From: Alopecurus myosuroides
Taxonomy: Eukaryota; Streptophyta; Magnoliopsida; Poales; Poaceae
Assembly (NCBI GenBank): GCA_028641055.1
Contig: CM054062.1
Span: 12,622,826-12,686,825 of the forward strand
Reading direction: 5' to 3'
Length of the DNA stretch: 64,000 bases
The notes beneath the pieces are model-generated. The model saw nothing but the letters and a program-made list of their open reading frames with translations. It searched no databases and was not told the origin of the DNA. Below, piece by piece: positions 30,345 to 42,400 of this stretch. The translations under genes and the position numbers were made by a program. Numbering within the stretch: the first letter of the stretch is position 1; every line of letters starts with the position of its first letter.

Positions 30345-33300
30345 TGTCACACCCCAGTTTTTGGATTCTTGTACTGTGCTTAAGAAGACAAAAATTAGGG
30401 CCAACAATTTTTTTCTAACAACATGATTGTTTGAACTAACATGTGTTTATGATATCAATCATATTTGTAACACAAGGTTTGTTTCTTTATAAAACCAATA
30501 CCAAATGTTTCTGAAAACATTCCTATTATTTTTCCTGATATTTTTCCCTCATGTTTTCCTAATATTACTTGAGTGGATTTTTATTCCAAGACTTGGATTA
30601 TTCTTGGTTGCATCTTAAAACAAACTTTTAACTTTGTTGGATCCAAGAAAACAAGTTTTCAAAATGATTTATGAAAGTTTTCTTTTAAGTTTTCTATGGA
30701 AAACATTTCCTGAAAATATAGCCAAGTACCTGTTTTCTACCTTTGTTTTCACTAGGCTATAGAATGTTATTTTATGTTTTCTTGACTTTTAATTGATCCT
30801 TGATATATGTACTACAAATCCATAAGCTTATATTTATTTTTGTATTAATGAAAGTTATCTTTTTCTTGTTGTTTTTGTGGTATAAAATTAAGGTAGAAAA
30901 TGACATTTTGGGAAAACAGAGAAAAACACAAAGTATACCTTTTTCCACATTGTTTTCATGGCCTTAAACTATTTCAAAATTGTTTTCAAAAGATGTTTCT
31001 GAAAGTTTATAACATGGTTAACAAGATCCCACCTTGAAAACAAATTTTGGGGGACATTTGAGCCTTGAAAACAAACTCAACTTTTTGGTGTTTTAATCTG
31101 TTTCCATCACTTAGAAAATTTTCTAAGTCTAAACTGAATTTTCTGAATTTTTGTTAACAGTAAGAGACACACTTTTGATCAGTTGAATTCTTTGTGTTTC
31201 TTTGCAAATTTGGAAATGGGACCATGTCTAATGTGTTTACCTAAGTACTAACTCGAGCCAGGATGTTTTGGGTTGCTTCTAGAAGGCTTGTAGGTGAAGG
31301 AAACTAAGAGAGAGAGAGAAGGAGATGAGGTGGAATATGGAAGACCATACCTTGACCTTTGACTAGCCCTTGCCCTCCTCTCTCCTCCAAAAGACAAGGC
31401 TTGACTTGCCCTTTCGTGGTCATGACCTTGGGCAACCAGAGCTTGGAGAAAAAGACCAAAAAGGCCCCTGGAGCGCCCTCATGCCACTCACTGGCATGGC
31501 ACCCGAGCCCACCCGTGGCATTTTTCCCTTCCCCGCGAGTACAAGCCACTATCCCCGTGTCCCTCTCGCCACTGCCTACCCACACTCCCACCCTTTCATC
31601 TCGAGCCGCCTGACCGAGCCCCGTGAGCTCCACGAGCTAAACATCGCCTCCGGCCACCGTGCTCCAAGTCAAGGTGGTGCGCCTCGACCCGTGCCCTCCC
31701 ACCTCTCCTCTCTGCTCTGTATCACCTCCCCACCTCTCCCTGGCCCTCCCTGACTCCCTCCCGTGGTCGTTCGCTTGTAGGGAAGCCACAGCCGTCACCG
31801 TCGCCGTCGTGGCCGCTCTGCGTCCGCGCCGTCGACTGGAGCCAAGCCAGCCGCCAAGCCCGCACCCCTCAGCTCCCCGGACACCCTGCACCTCCCCCGA
31901 CCCCGCGCCTTCGCTTCCCGAGCCCTCACGGTGAGCACCTGAGCCCTCCCTCGCCGCCGTGCGTTTTCCGCCAGGTGAGGAAGAGAGAGAGGACGACGAC
32001 GACAACGCGTCGTTGGATCTTTGATCCACGGCCACGCTTAAACCCGCCCGTTCCCGCGCCCGCTTGCACGCACTGAGCACAGCTGGGCTGCTCGGCTGCC
32101 TAGCTGGGCCGCGCCGCAGAGAACCCAGCCCGCGTGACTGTTTGTTTTTTCCTTTTAAGTTTTTAACAGAAACTTGGATGTTTACTTTGGACGTGTGAAA
32201 AATACTAAACGTGCAAAATGAAATCTACCAAAAATCATGAACCTAACAATATGAGTTCCTAACCATATAAAATTGGTAGATCTAAGATTGGACTGTTATT
32301 ATTCTCACAATGACTGTTTGGCAACACAGAGTCTATGAGCATGTTTTGAACATAACTTTTTTAATATATAACTAAAATGGAAAAACTAAAATGTTTTGCG
32401 TAGCCCTTGAGCATATCTATCCATAGCACTTGGCCTCACATCAAGGTGACCTACCAAAAGGAAATGCCATCCATTTTGGTAAAATACCAGTAGGCTTTTC
32501 TGTGATTTTTAGAGTGAGCTTAAAAATGATTTTTGAAGTAAATCCAACTGGATGAGTTTTATATTGACTAGATGCTCAGATTAATTTTTGGAGCTCTATA
32601 TTTTTTTTGGTGAGCCAAACTAGATACAGGAGTTTTTCTGTTTTGTTTTCGAGTGTGTTTTTGTTTAAAATGAAATGTGTGGATGGTTGTATTTTGTTTC
32701 CTAGCTTGTATGCATGTTTTAGGACTTGTTATTAAGTTATTTGCTTCAAGAACATCTACCTTAGAAAGGGTGTGCATGTTTGGAAAATAGAATGAAAATG
32801 CGAATAGCATTTGTTGTTTTCTAGTTTATTATTTGGGATATTTGTGTGAGCTAGATCTTTGTGTGTTGGGTTGACTAAACTTGTGCTAGGTTTGCTATGG
32901 ATCCAGTACCATTTTGGGTACTGTTGATTTGAAGTTAATACCTCTGTTAGCTTGCATGTCATTTTATAGCAAAGCATGTGTAAGCTTTGTTATTCATTTG
33001 CTCTAGTCTTGTCTTCACTAGAATAAATAGCCTTGTGTTATTTATCTTGTATACTAATTTTTGTCATGAGTAACCAGAGGCTTAGTACCTCTTTTGCCTT
33101 GGTATTAGTGAGCCCATAACCCACTGGTCCCATTGCATCTTGGTTGAGGATGAAAATCCCCAACCATACCTGTGTGTGAAAATAACATGTTTTATTATAG
33201 GATTGATTGTTATTTTTCCACCATGGGAAAATAGATTGTTTGTTTCACTTATGCAAGTGAAAAGATTATTTCTTCTTTGAAAATACTAGTATGTTAGATG

Positions 33301-36287
33301 TGATTCATTAGTTAGCATAATATCCCTTAGGGGTATCATGTTAAGAGATGTTTCCCCATTGATTGTTTAAATTGAATTGTTTGCTAATAGAATAATTTCT
33401 TTGTGATTGGTAGATTGTTTGTGAATTATTTCCAATTGAGTGTTTAGATTTTTGAAAAGGTTTAGTTAACCTTTCATTGAGTGCATACCTACTGGTTGTG
33501 TAGTTATACTTTGTTTTGCTTGCTATTTAATTAATTAGACAAGCATGTATTACTAGAATTGGTTTATGCATGCTTAATGGTTGTTTCATAGAATTCTTTT
33601 GATGTTTGTGCTTACTAGCATGTGTAAGGTTTGTGTACTGTTAGTAGGTATATTTATGTTCATGATTTGCTTGTTAAGGATTAAGCATCCTTGTAGCATT
33701 GTTTGCTTCTCTAGTGTGGACTAGTGTCACCACTAGAAATTGTAGTTTTTCTCTAGTGTTGTTATCTTTTATTTCATGAGTGTATGTTTGATTATAGCCT
33801 ATTTAGGAAGTTATTACTTCTTTTATGATGCCATGAATGCTTATTTTCTTGTGCTATAGTTGTAGAATATAAATATTCCTTATAGCATGCTTGTGTAGAA
33901 TTTTCCATACTAGTATGCTAAATATAGTCCTATTTTTATGATTATTTGATAGGAGTATTATATGGAGTGATGATTGTGTTTTAGATTATTTTTATGACTT
34001 GTAATCTTTGGTTTTAGCTACTGGTTGTTTTATTATTTTCATGATCGATGGATTCCATAACTTTGAGTAGACATTAGCATAGTCAATAAATAGTCTATTC
34101 ATCTATGGTGTGTTTGCCTGGTGTTTGGAATTTGTCTGAGTGATTTCCCTAGCATGAGTATTATACTTATGATATTGATGTGCTAGTGTTGTTGTTGTGC
34201 TTAGTAGCATCTGGTGATCTAGGCCTTGTTTTATTAGTGATCTTGTTTGGTGACGATTTGCTTGTGTGTTGATAATACCCACTGCCATGGGTATTGCTTT
34301 GATTGATTGTATTATTTTAGTAACCTCACCTTTTGTGACCACAAGCTATACTTTTAGCTTCTTGAATATCTTATTATGAGAGTAGTACATCCACTCCATA
34401 TATGATATGTAAGATGTGAGATATGGTTTTCTCAACCATATAGTTGTCTGACGACAGTTTGGACCCTGAGAGTTATGTGAGATAGTTTTCTCGATAACGT
34501 TTGTGAGTTTGCGCTAGTATACTTTGCTTGATGTATGTGTTGTTTAGTTTAGTTGTTTGTCCTTTAGATCTGAGAGTGTGTCTTTTATTCTTTTACGACG
34601 CTAGAAAACGAAGAAGAAGAAAAAGCAGTCGTGGAGCTGTGCGTCAAGTTCAAGTTACTTCAAGGCCAGGGACACAAAGAGATTTAAGGCAAGCCATCCT
34701 GATGCTTGCTGTTATAATATACTTATCATTATCTATCATGCATGTTTTACCTCTGAAAAGTTTTTACAAAACTTTGATTTCCAAAAACTATTTTTGAGTG
34801 ACTATTACTACTACTACTATTATGTACTATGCCAGTATTTGATACTTGGTGTTACCAAGCCCATAGCCACCATATGTTATTTATTACCATCACAAATATT
34901 AGTACCTAAGTGGACACCCTAAAATTTTTTTTCACAAAACAAAGGCTTTATGGAAAACCCGGAGAGAAGGCCGAGCCGTATTCACCGGAGGAATGTTGGA
35001 GTGGTCATTTTTGGGAAAATGGTGTTTTACAAAAATGACACATAACCTAGTCTTCGCCGGACAACCTTTACCGCACTGCCACTTTACCCCAACATGGGCA
35101 CGGGGCTTAACTTGAAGTTTGTTCTTGTTAGTGTTTGTTCTATCTCAAATTGCTATAAGGGCATGGCGTCCCTCGAACCGAAATGCCGCCAGTCATGAAT
35201 TCAAATAGGCATAACAAGTGTGGGATTAATTTCGCCTCCGGTCGCAGCAGTTGGGTCCATTGCTGTGGCGCTGGTGGACAGGGTGCCGGGGCAACCAGGG
35301 CCAACTGAAGAGATAGACATATTCTAGCTTGATCATACTGGATGGTTAGGACCAGTTATCTGATGTTTACATATTGTTGTTACAGTCCGTGGTTGTTCAC
35401 GGCGGATGTACTGGATCTGGTGGATGTGTACACCTCTGCAGAGTACAACTATTTCGAAGTAGCCGTGTCCTCGAATATGGACAGTTGAATCGCCATGTAG
35501 CTAGCATTGTGTCAATGTTTTCAAAAAGGAGTTTTCAAAAAGGTGTTGGACTCAGGAAGTATCGAAAAGAGGAAACCTCGTACCGTGGAGGTACCGATGA
35601 TGAAAAGCCAGAAGTTGTTTTACAAAAAGTTATGCAAAGATAAAACCTTCTTTACAAAATGAGTTTTACAAAACCTCTTGTACATGTGATATCTACAACT
35701 GAAAGAAAACTATATTATTTTCTTTTGAAGTATCTTCTTCAACGAAGATACAAAGATTTTCAAAATCAACTATGATATGTCTTTCATATATCATTGTTAG
35801 TGAACCCTATGTATAGCCTACCTATTACACCATATAAGCATATTTGCATCTTTGGTAAGCTACATGATGGATGTCTTGCTGAGTACATTCAAATGTACTC
35901 ATATTGGTTTCGTCCCTGGTATCAACTTGCCAGATAATGAGAAGGAATGTCAGAAGGAGATCAACAAGGAGGAGTACGGAGCTGATGGCTTTGCGAACTA
36001 GGATCATCTCCCGGTCAGCAGCCTGTAGGTTAAGGCGTGACTTGGACTCTACTAAGTTTGTGTGTGTTAGTCTTCCGCTGTGTGTGTTGTGTGTTTGCCC
36101 TGCGCGACAGTTGTGTTAAACTTGGTCAAGAGACCATGCCCCTTTTGTAAGTGTTTATGTATCCGTGTAATGAATATTGTATCTGTGTACCAACTTGATA
36201 TGTTGTTCACGACTGGTGTAATCTGGGATCGTGAATGTATGCATATCGAAGGTGTCCTTGAATAGTGGTTCTGGGGCGGACCTTACA
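30345..36287 (+). repeat. LARD-like 5' LTR
   Basis: It starts TGTCACACCCCAG and ends at CCTTACA, just before the primer-binding site. Positions 30345-34920 align with 39479-44069 with scattered differences, a few percent by eye. It is mostly AT-rich, with one GC-rich island at about 31350-32130. 35427-35484 carries the recurring GTACACCTCTGCAGAG/CCGTGTCC module. Confidence 0.85.
31350..32130 (+). other. GC-rich island within the LARD LTR (copy 1)
   Basis: An abruptly CpG- and C-rich stretch inside otherwise AT-rich LTR, duplicated at 40480-41280. It holds overlapping short ORFs on both strands but no shared protein signal. It may be the promoter/leader (end of U3 plus R) or a captured gene fragment. 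Confidence 0.55.
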
Positions 36288-36291
36288 GAGT

Positions 36292-36303
36292 TGGTATCAG
36301 AAC
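36292..36303 (+). other. LARD-like primer-binding site
   Basis: TGGTATCAGAAC follows the LTR end by four bases. It matches the initiator-Met tRNA complement (TGGTATCAGAGC) at 11 of 12 positions. Confidence 0.85.
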
Positions 36304-36522
36304 TATCCTGACCTTAGGAGACCTTAGTTAGCATGGACGTTAGCTAGTACTCTTAATGAAGGTTAATAAAACCAGGTCACTAAGATGACTATTTTCCAAA
36401 ATATTCTATACTCCATCCCCTCTGTGATTTTGAAAACTCTACTTACACTAAGTTACAACTGAGCATCTTAAAACTTTGCACACTATTATCCAACTTAAAC
36501 TATACCTAAACATTTGGTATAG

Positions 36523-37060
36523 ATGGCAGTTGTCCTCACGGAATCCCTCCGTTTTGGTACGTATGCACCTTGCTACCGCCGCTTTGAGGAGGATTTGATC
36601 AAGATGACTCATCTTATCAGTCGCCCAATACCTGAGTTGAAGGGACCTCAGACTCACCATGAGGGACGAGAATTGTCCTGGTTGGTGGTCTCTACCAGTT
36701 GTGCTCCTTTGCTAGTACCGTCGAGCCCAGAGATCACTTGACAAGACCATAGATTTCACTGAGGATTTTGTGTTTGCTCGTCACTTCCAGCACCTGGAGG
36801 GACAGCTATACAACACCCAACTCTCCCTTGATAAGGTTAGAGCAGATTATGACCTCCGAGGCAGAGAGATAGACCAACTGGAGAAAAGCCTGAATGTTTC
36901 TTCTGCTACCGAGCGTCATCTCAAGATACTGAAGAAAACCATGAAGTACACCAACTCCCAGCATCGCGCACGAGTGAGAGCCCTTCAGCTTCAACTTGCA
37001 TCCAGCAAGACCAGAGTTGAAGAGTTAGAAGAACAGCTACGCGCTTCCTCGAGCACTTAG
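36523..37060 (+). pseudogene. LARD interior ORF 1: coiled-coil Gag-like protein, frameshifted
   Basis: Two adjoining ORFs, 36523-36741 and 36770-37060, appear to be one protein split by a frameshift near 36740. The first part is a short globular segment (FGTYAPCYRRFEEDL); the second is a highly charged heptad coiled coil (GREIDQLEKSL and KTRVEELEEQLRAS). The 3' LTR lies 2.4 kb downstream and the primer-binding site 220 bases upstream, so its place is that of Gag. I do not recognise a named domain. Confidence 0.55.
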
Positions 37061-37385
37061 GATTGCCGCAGGATGTTAGGAGTTGTGTTATCTCCACCCA
37101 GACGCGTGTTCGTGTTTGTGTTGTGTGAACTCTGTTAGATCCTTGAGTGTGCTAGTTGTGTTGTAAGCCTTATGCTTTATCCGTGTGAAAGTATGTTATG
37201 CTTTATAAAACTCTGTTTCATGTGTGTGCTAGTCTTTGTTTGCTATTGTGTTTGTCTCTTAGATGCTTGTTGTTGTTGTGAAACCTACCGTTCTCATCTC
37301 CGTTATGAGCCGGTATGTGTCGTGAGTTTTCAACCAAAACCACCTTTTTAGTTTCTCTCGCCTTATACCGTTCTTCGTCTTCAGC

Positions 37386-37925
37386 ATGGCCAGCGATCTA
37401 CCTCCACCACCGGAGCCGACAGTTGCTCAACTGTTTGCTCTGTTGAAGGAAGAGCGTGAAGCCGCTCGTGCTGAACACATAGCCACACATGCTGCCCTGG
37501 AGCAGTTGACTCAGCTTGTCATCACCAACGCTGAGAATACTGCGATCCTTATGAGAGGATACCATCACCTGCTTGCTGGAGAGAGCCGCAAAAGGAAGCT
37601 AGTGACGCCAGGAGAACCTAGTTCATGTGTGGCTCGCAGTACCTTACCTGCGATGCCACAACCTCCCAGGAGGCGTGTGAATGTCAGGCCTAAAACCACG
37701 GGATGCTTTATCTGTGGAAAGGACAGAAATTATGCTCGTGATTGCCTCCAAAGGAACTATGATCTAGTTTCCCCTGAGGAGAACCAAGAAGCCCAAGGTC
37801 CATCCCGGAAGAAACGCAAGAATCTGATGAGTGGACCTCGAAACCCAGATGATGTTGCGGAAGCACCTGCGACTCATGCCATAGCCAATGGTACGTTCTC
37901 GAACCAAACCTGTAAAACCCCATAG
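37386..37925 (+). CDS. LARD interior ORF 2: Gag-like protein with degenerate zinc knuckle
   Basis: 179 codons from ATG 37386. The N-terminal half is a helical, charged segment (KEEREAARAEHIATHAALEQL). After a basic linker comes CFICGKDRNYARDC, which has the CX2CX4HX4C spacing but with Asn where His should coordinate zinc. A KKRKN basic patch and an Asp/Ala-rich tail follow. No protease or RT comes after it. It could supply an RNA-binding function to a non-autonomous element, although the missing His argues for loss of zinc binding. Confidence 0.6.
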   Translation: MASDLPPPPEPTVAQLFALLKEEREAARAEHIATHAALEQLTQLVITNAENTAILMRGYHHLLAGESRKRKLVTPGEPSSCVARSTLPAMPQPPRRRVNVRPKTTGCFICGKDRNYARDCLQRNYDLVSPEENQEAQGPSRKKRKNLMSGPRNPDDVAEAPATHAIANGTFSNQTCKTP

Positions 37926-39464
37926 TTGTGTTTGACTTCGTGCCCTGAAAAATCCGACGTAAATGGAACACTAGAAGTGTCACGTCAGACTAGATATAAT
38001 GTATTAAATAATTAACGATATTAATCTAACCTCATCCAAATTTCGTTTAATACCTTATAGAGTTGGTAACATAACCTCATCTAATTCCAGCTTAATACCT
38101 TACATAGTAACTTACAGAGTTGGTATCACCCGTTTAAAAACTTATAACCAACTTTTCCAAAATCAAAGAGAAAGGTGCCTTAGGATGTTCTATGTCTGTT
38201 GAAGAAAGTGAAAGGTTGGAAAAAAAATATTGGATTGATGAACTATGATTGTTACTAGACAATAATATCTCTCGTATATATGATGGAGGAAACGGATTTT
38301 AGGATATGAGATGGTGGAGACTCATTGAGGTTTAGCTTAGGGGTAAAAGATTGAGGATCACATGATTTTAGTTGAGATGAATTATGATATAATATCTGGG
38401 GCTAACCAGTTGTGGACCCTAAAAATTTGGAAGTTTTCTGTAACAAAAATTTGTAGCTTAAATAAATGATTGAGGTTTAGAAAGGTTGGTGGAAATTATT
38501 GGATTTTAGGGAGCACTTGATTTATAAGGAGATTGGATTAATTAGAAGTAGCATGCGAGAGAATTTGTGATATGGGAATGATGATGATAATGTTTGCCTA
38601 GGTGATTCTTATCCTGGATTTTAGTGGAAAGACTGATGGTAGTAAAAAGATCATGTTGGATTGGGATAGATATATGATTTTGGTTAAAGATGGATTGGAT
38701 AAATATGGGATTTGATATAGGTAGAGATTTGTGGACATAAAATGATGATTTTTGATTTTTGAAGAAATCAATATGGATTGGATTTAGTAAGTGATTATTC
38801 GCGATGATATATTCTCGGAGCTTGTCACGCTCTATTGAGATTGTTTGTGGAAGATGATTTAGCGTTGATCATGAGATAAGAGTTGGAGTATTCGAAAAGA
38901 TTTATAGGAGTAGTACAGAGTTGTGCTTGTTGCATTTGATGGTTTAGCCTTAGCAATATGATCTGGATGAAATACTTTTGAGGGAGACAAATGTTTTAAT
39001 ACTTGATATCTAGGAGTATATTAGATTAATAGGAAGATAGTGGATTTTCCTGGATGTTAGAAAATGAGCAATGGAAAGCTCATGCTTAATAAGGATGGGT
39101 GGATGTCCTTAAATTGACCCATATAGTGAAGAGAGAGTTCATGCCCCCAAAGGAGAAATAGTGGCATGGTAATCCTATTAGAAAGGAAGAAAATTAGATA
39201 TCTGTGTGAAGAATAACCCCTGGTGTGACATCATTGGTTTTGAGGAACAATAAGTTCGAGGTTTAGAACATGGCACCCAGACCTTTCAAAGAAAAACTAA
39301 ATTGCCGGTGGATTTTGGTAAGATTAATCAAAGGGGGGAAGCACCTGTGTTTAATGTTACCAACCACCAGAACATGTTTTTGTAAAACAAAATTCATCTA
39401 ACATTGTGGTTTTGACCAATACCCTCTTTTCGCTTGCCTGCGAATCTCGGGACGAGATTCTTTT
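37926..39464. other. Non-coding rest of the LARD interior
   Basis: About 1.5 kb, AT-rich, without an ORF above 60 codons that I would credit. 39441-39465 (ATCTCGGGACGAGATTC) resembles the 3' end of a chromovirus pol coding region. The rest is probably heavily decayed or replaced pol. Confidence 0.5.
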
Positions 39465-39476
39465 AAGGGGGGAAGG
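39465..39476 (+). other. LARD-like polypurine tract
   Basis: AAGGGGGGAAGG ends two bases before the 3' LTR start (TG at 39479). Confidence 0.85.
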
Positions 39477-39478
39477 TT

Positions 39479-42400
39479 TGTCACACCCCAGTTTTTGGAT
39501 TCTTGTACTGTGCTTAAGAAGACAAAAATTAGGGCCAACAATTTTTTTCTAACAACATGATTGTTTGAACTAACATGTGTTTATGATCTCAATCATATTT
39601 GTAACACAAGGTTTTTTTCTTTATAAAACCAATACCAAATGTTTATGAAAATATTCCTATTATTTTTCCTGATATTCTTCCCTCATGTTTTCCTAATATT
39701 ACTTGAGTGGATTTTTATTCCAAGACTTGGATTATTCTTGGTTGCATTTTAAAACAAACTTTTAACTTTGTTGGATCCAAGAAAACAAGTTTTCAAAATG
39801 ATTTGTGAAAGTTTTCTTTTAAGTTTTCTATGGAAAACATTTCTGAAAATATAGCCAAGTACCTGTTTTCTACCTTTGTTTTCACTAGGCTATAAAATGT
39901 TATTTTATGTTTTCTTGACTTTTAATTGATCCTTGATATATGTAATACAAATCCATAAGCTTAGATTTATTTTTGGATTAATAAAAGTTATCTTTTGCTT
40001 GTTGTTTTTGTGGTATAAAATTAAGGCAGAAAATGACATTTTTGGAAAACAGAGAAAAACACAAAGTATACCTTTTTCCACATTGTTTTCATGGCCTTAA
40101 ACTATTTCAAAATTGTTTTCAAAAGATGTTTCTGAAAGTTTATAACATGGTTAACAAGCTCCCACCTTGAAAACAAATTTTGGGAGACATTTGAGCCTTG
40201 AAAACAAACTCAACTTTTTGGTGTTTTAATCTGTTTCCAACACTTAGAAATTTTTCTAAGTCTAAACTGAATTTTCCGAATTTTTGTGAATAGTAAGAGA
40301 CACACTTTTGATAAGTTGAATTCTTTGTGTTTCTTTGCAAATTTGGAAATGGGACCATGTCTAATGTGTTTACCTAAGTACTAACTCGAGCCAGGATGTT
40401 TTGGGTTGCTTCTAGAAGGCTTGTAGGTGAAGGAATCTAAGAGAGAGAAGCAGATGAGGTGGAATGGTATGGAAGCCCATACCTTGACCTTTGACTAGCC
40501 CTTTCCCTCCTCTTGCCTCCAAAAGCCAAGGCTTGACTTGCCCTTTCGTGGTCATGACCTTGGGCAGCCAGAGCTTGAAGAAAAAGACCAAAAAGGCCCC
40601 TGGAGCGCCCTCATGCCACTCAATGGCATGGCACCTGAGCCCACCCGTGGCATTTTGCCCTTCCCCGCGAGTACAAGCCACTACCCTCGTGTCCCTCTCG
40701 CCACTGCCTACCCACACGCCCACCCTTTCACCTCGAGCCGCCTGACCGAGCCCCTTGAGCTCCCGTGAGCTCCACGAGCTAAACATCGCCGCCGTCCACC
40801 GTGCTCCATGTCGAGGTGGTGCGCCTCGACCCATTCCCTCCCACCTCTCCTCTCTGCTCTGTATCACCTCCCCACCTCTCCCTGACCCTCCCTGACTCCC
40901 TCCCGTGGTCGTTCGCTTGCAGGGAAGCCGCCGCCGTCACCGTCGCCGTCGTGGCCACTCTGCGTCCGCGCCGTCGACTGGAGCCAAGCCAGCCGCCAAT
41001 CCCGCACCCCTCAGCTCCCGGACACCCTACACCGCCCCCGACCCCGCGCCTTGGCTTCCCGAGCCCTCACGGTGAGCACCCGAGCCCTCCCTCGCCGCCG
41101 TGCATTTTCCGCCGGGTGAGGAAGAGAGAGAGGACGACGACGACAGCGCGCCGTTGGATCTTTGATCCACGGCCACGCTTAAACCCGCCCGTTCCCGCGC
41201 CCGCTAGCACGCGCTGAGCACAGCTGGGCCGCTCGGCCGCCTAGCTGGGCCACGCCGCAGAGAACCCAACCCGCGTGACTGTTTGTTTTTCCTTTTAAGT
41301 TTTTAACAAAAACTTGGATGTTTACTTTGGACGTGTGAAAAATACTAAACATGCAAAATAAAATCTACCAAAAATCATGAACCTAACACTATGAGTTCCT
41401 AACCGTATAAAATTGGTAGATCTAAGATTGGACTGTTATTCTTCTCACAATTATTGTTTTGCAACAGAGATTCTATGAGCATGTTTTGAACATAACTTTT
41501 TGAATCTATAAATAAAATGGACAAACTAATTTTTTTGAGAGCCCTTGAACAGATCTATCTATAGCACTTGGCCTCACATCAAGGTGAGCTACCAAATGGA
41601 AATGCCATCCATTTTGGTAAAAGACCAGTAGGTTCTTCTGTGATTTTTAGAGTGAGCTTAAAAACGATTTTTGAAGTAAATCCAACTGGATGAGTTTGAT
41701 ATTGACTAGATCTATCTAATCCTAGCTCAGATTAATTTTTGGATCTCTAGATTATTTTTTGTGAGCCAAACTAGATACAACAGTTTTTCTGTTTTGTTTT
41801 CGAGTGTGTTTTTGTTTAAAATGAAATGTATGGATGGTTGTATTTTGTTTCCTAGCTTGTATGTATGTGTTAGGACTTGTTATTAAGTTGTTTTCTTGCA
41901 GAACATCTACCTTAGAAAGTGTGTGCATGTTTGGAAAATAGAATGAAAATGGGAATAGCATTTGTTGTTTTCTAGTTTATTATTTGGGATATTTGTGTGA
42001 GCTAGATCTTTGTGTGTTGGGTTGACTAAAATTGTGCTAGGTTTGCTATGGATCCAGTAACATTTTAGGTACTGTTAATTTTAAGTTAATACCTCTGTTA
42101 GCTTGCATGTCATTTTATAGCAAAGCATGTGTAAGATTTGTTATTCATTTTCTCTAGTCTTGTTTTCACTAGAATAAATAGCCTTGTGTTATTTATCTTG
42201 TATACTAATTTTTGTCATGAGTAACCAGAGGCTTAGTACCTATTTTTCCTTGGTATCAGTGGGCCCATAACCCACTGGTCCCGTTGCATCTTGGTTGAGG
42301 ATGAAAATCCCCAACCATACATGTGTGTGAAAATAACATGTTTTATTATAGGATTGATTGTTATTTTTCTACCATGGGAAAATAGATTGTTTGTTTCACT

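Noticed and set aside
31304..32080. ORFs in the GC-rich island of the LARD LTR as host genes
   Set aside because: The frames are not conserved well between the two LTR copies and show no recognisable domain; kept only as a GC-rich island.
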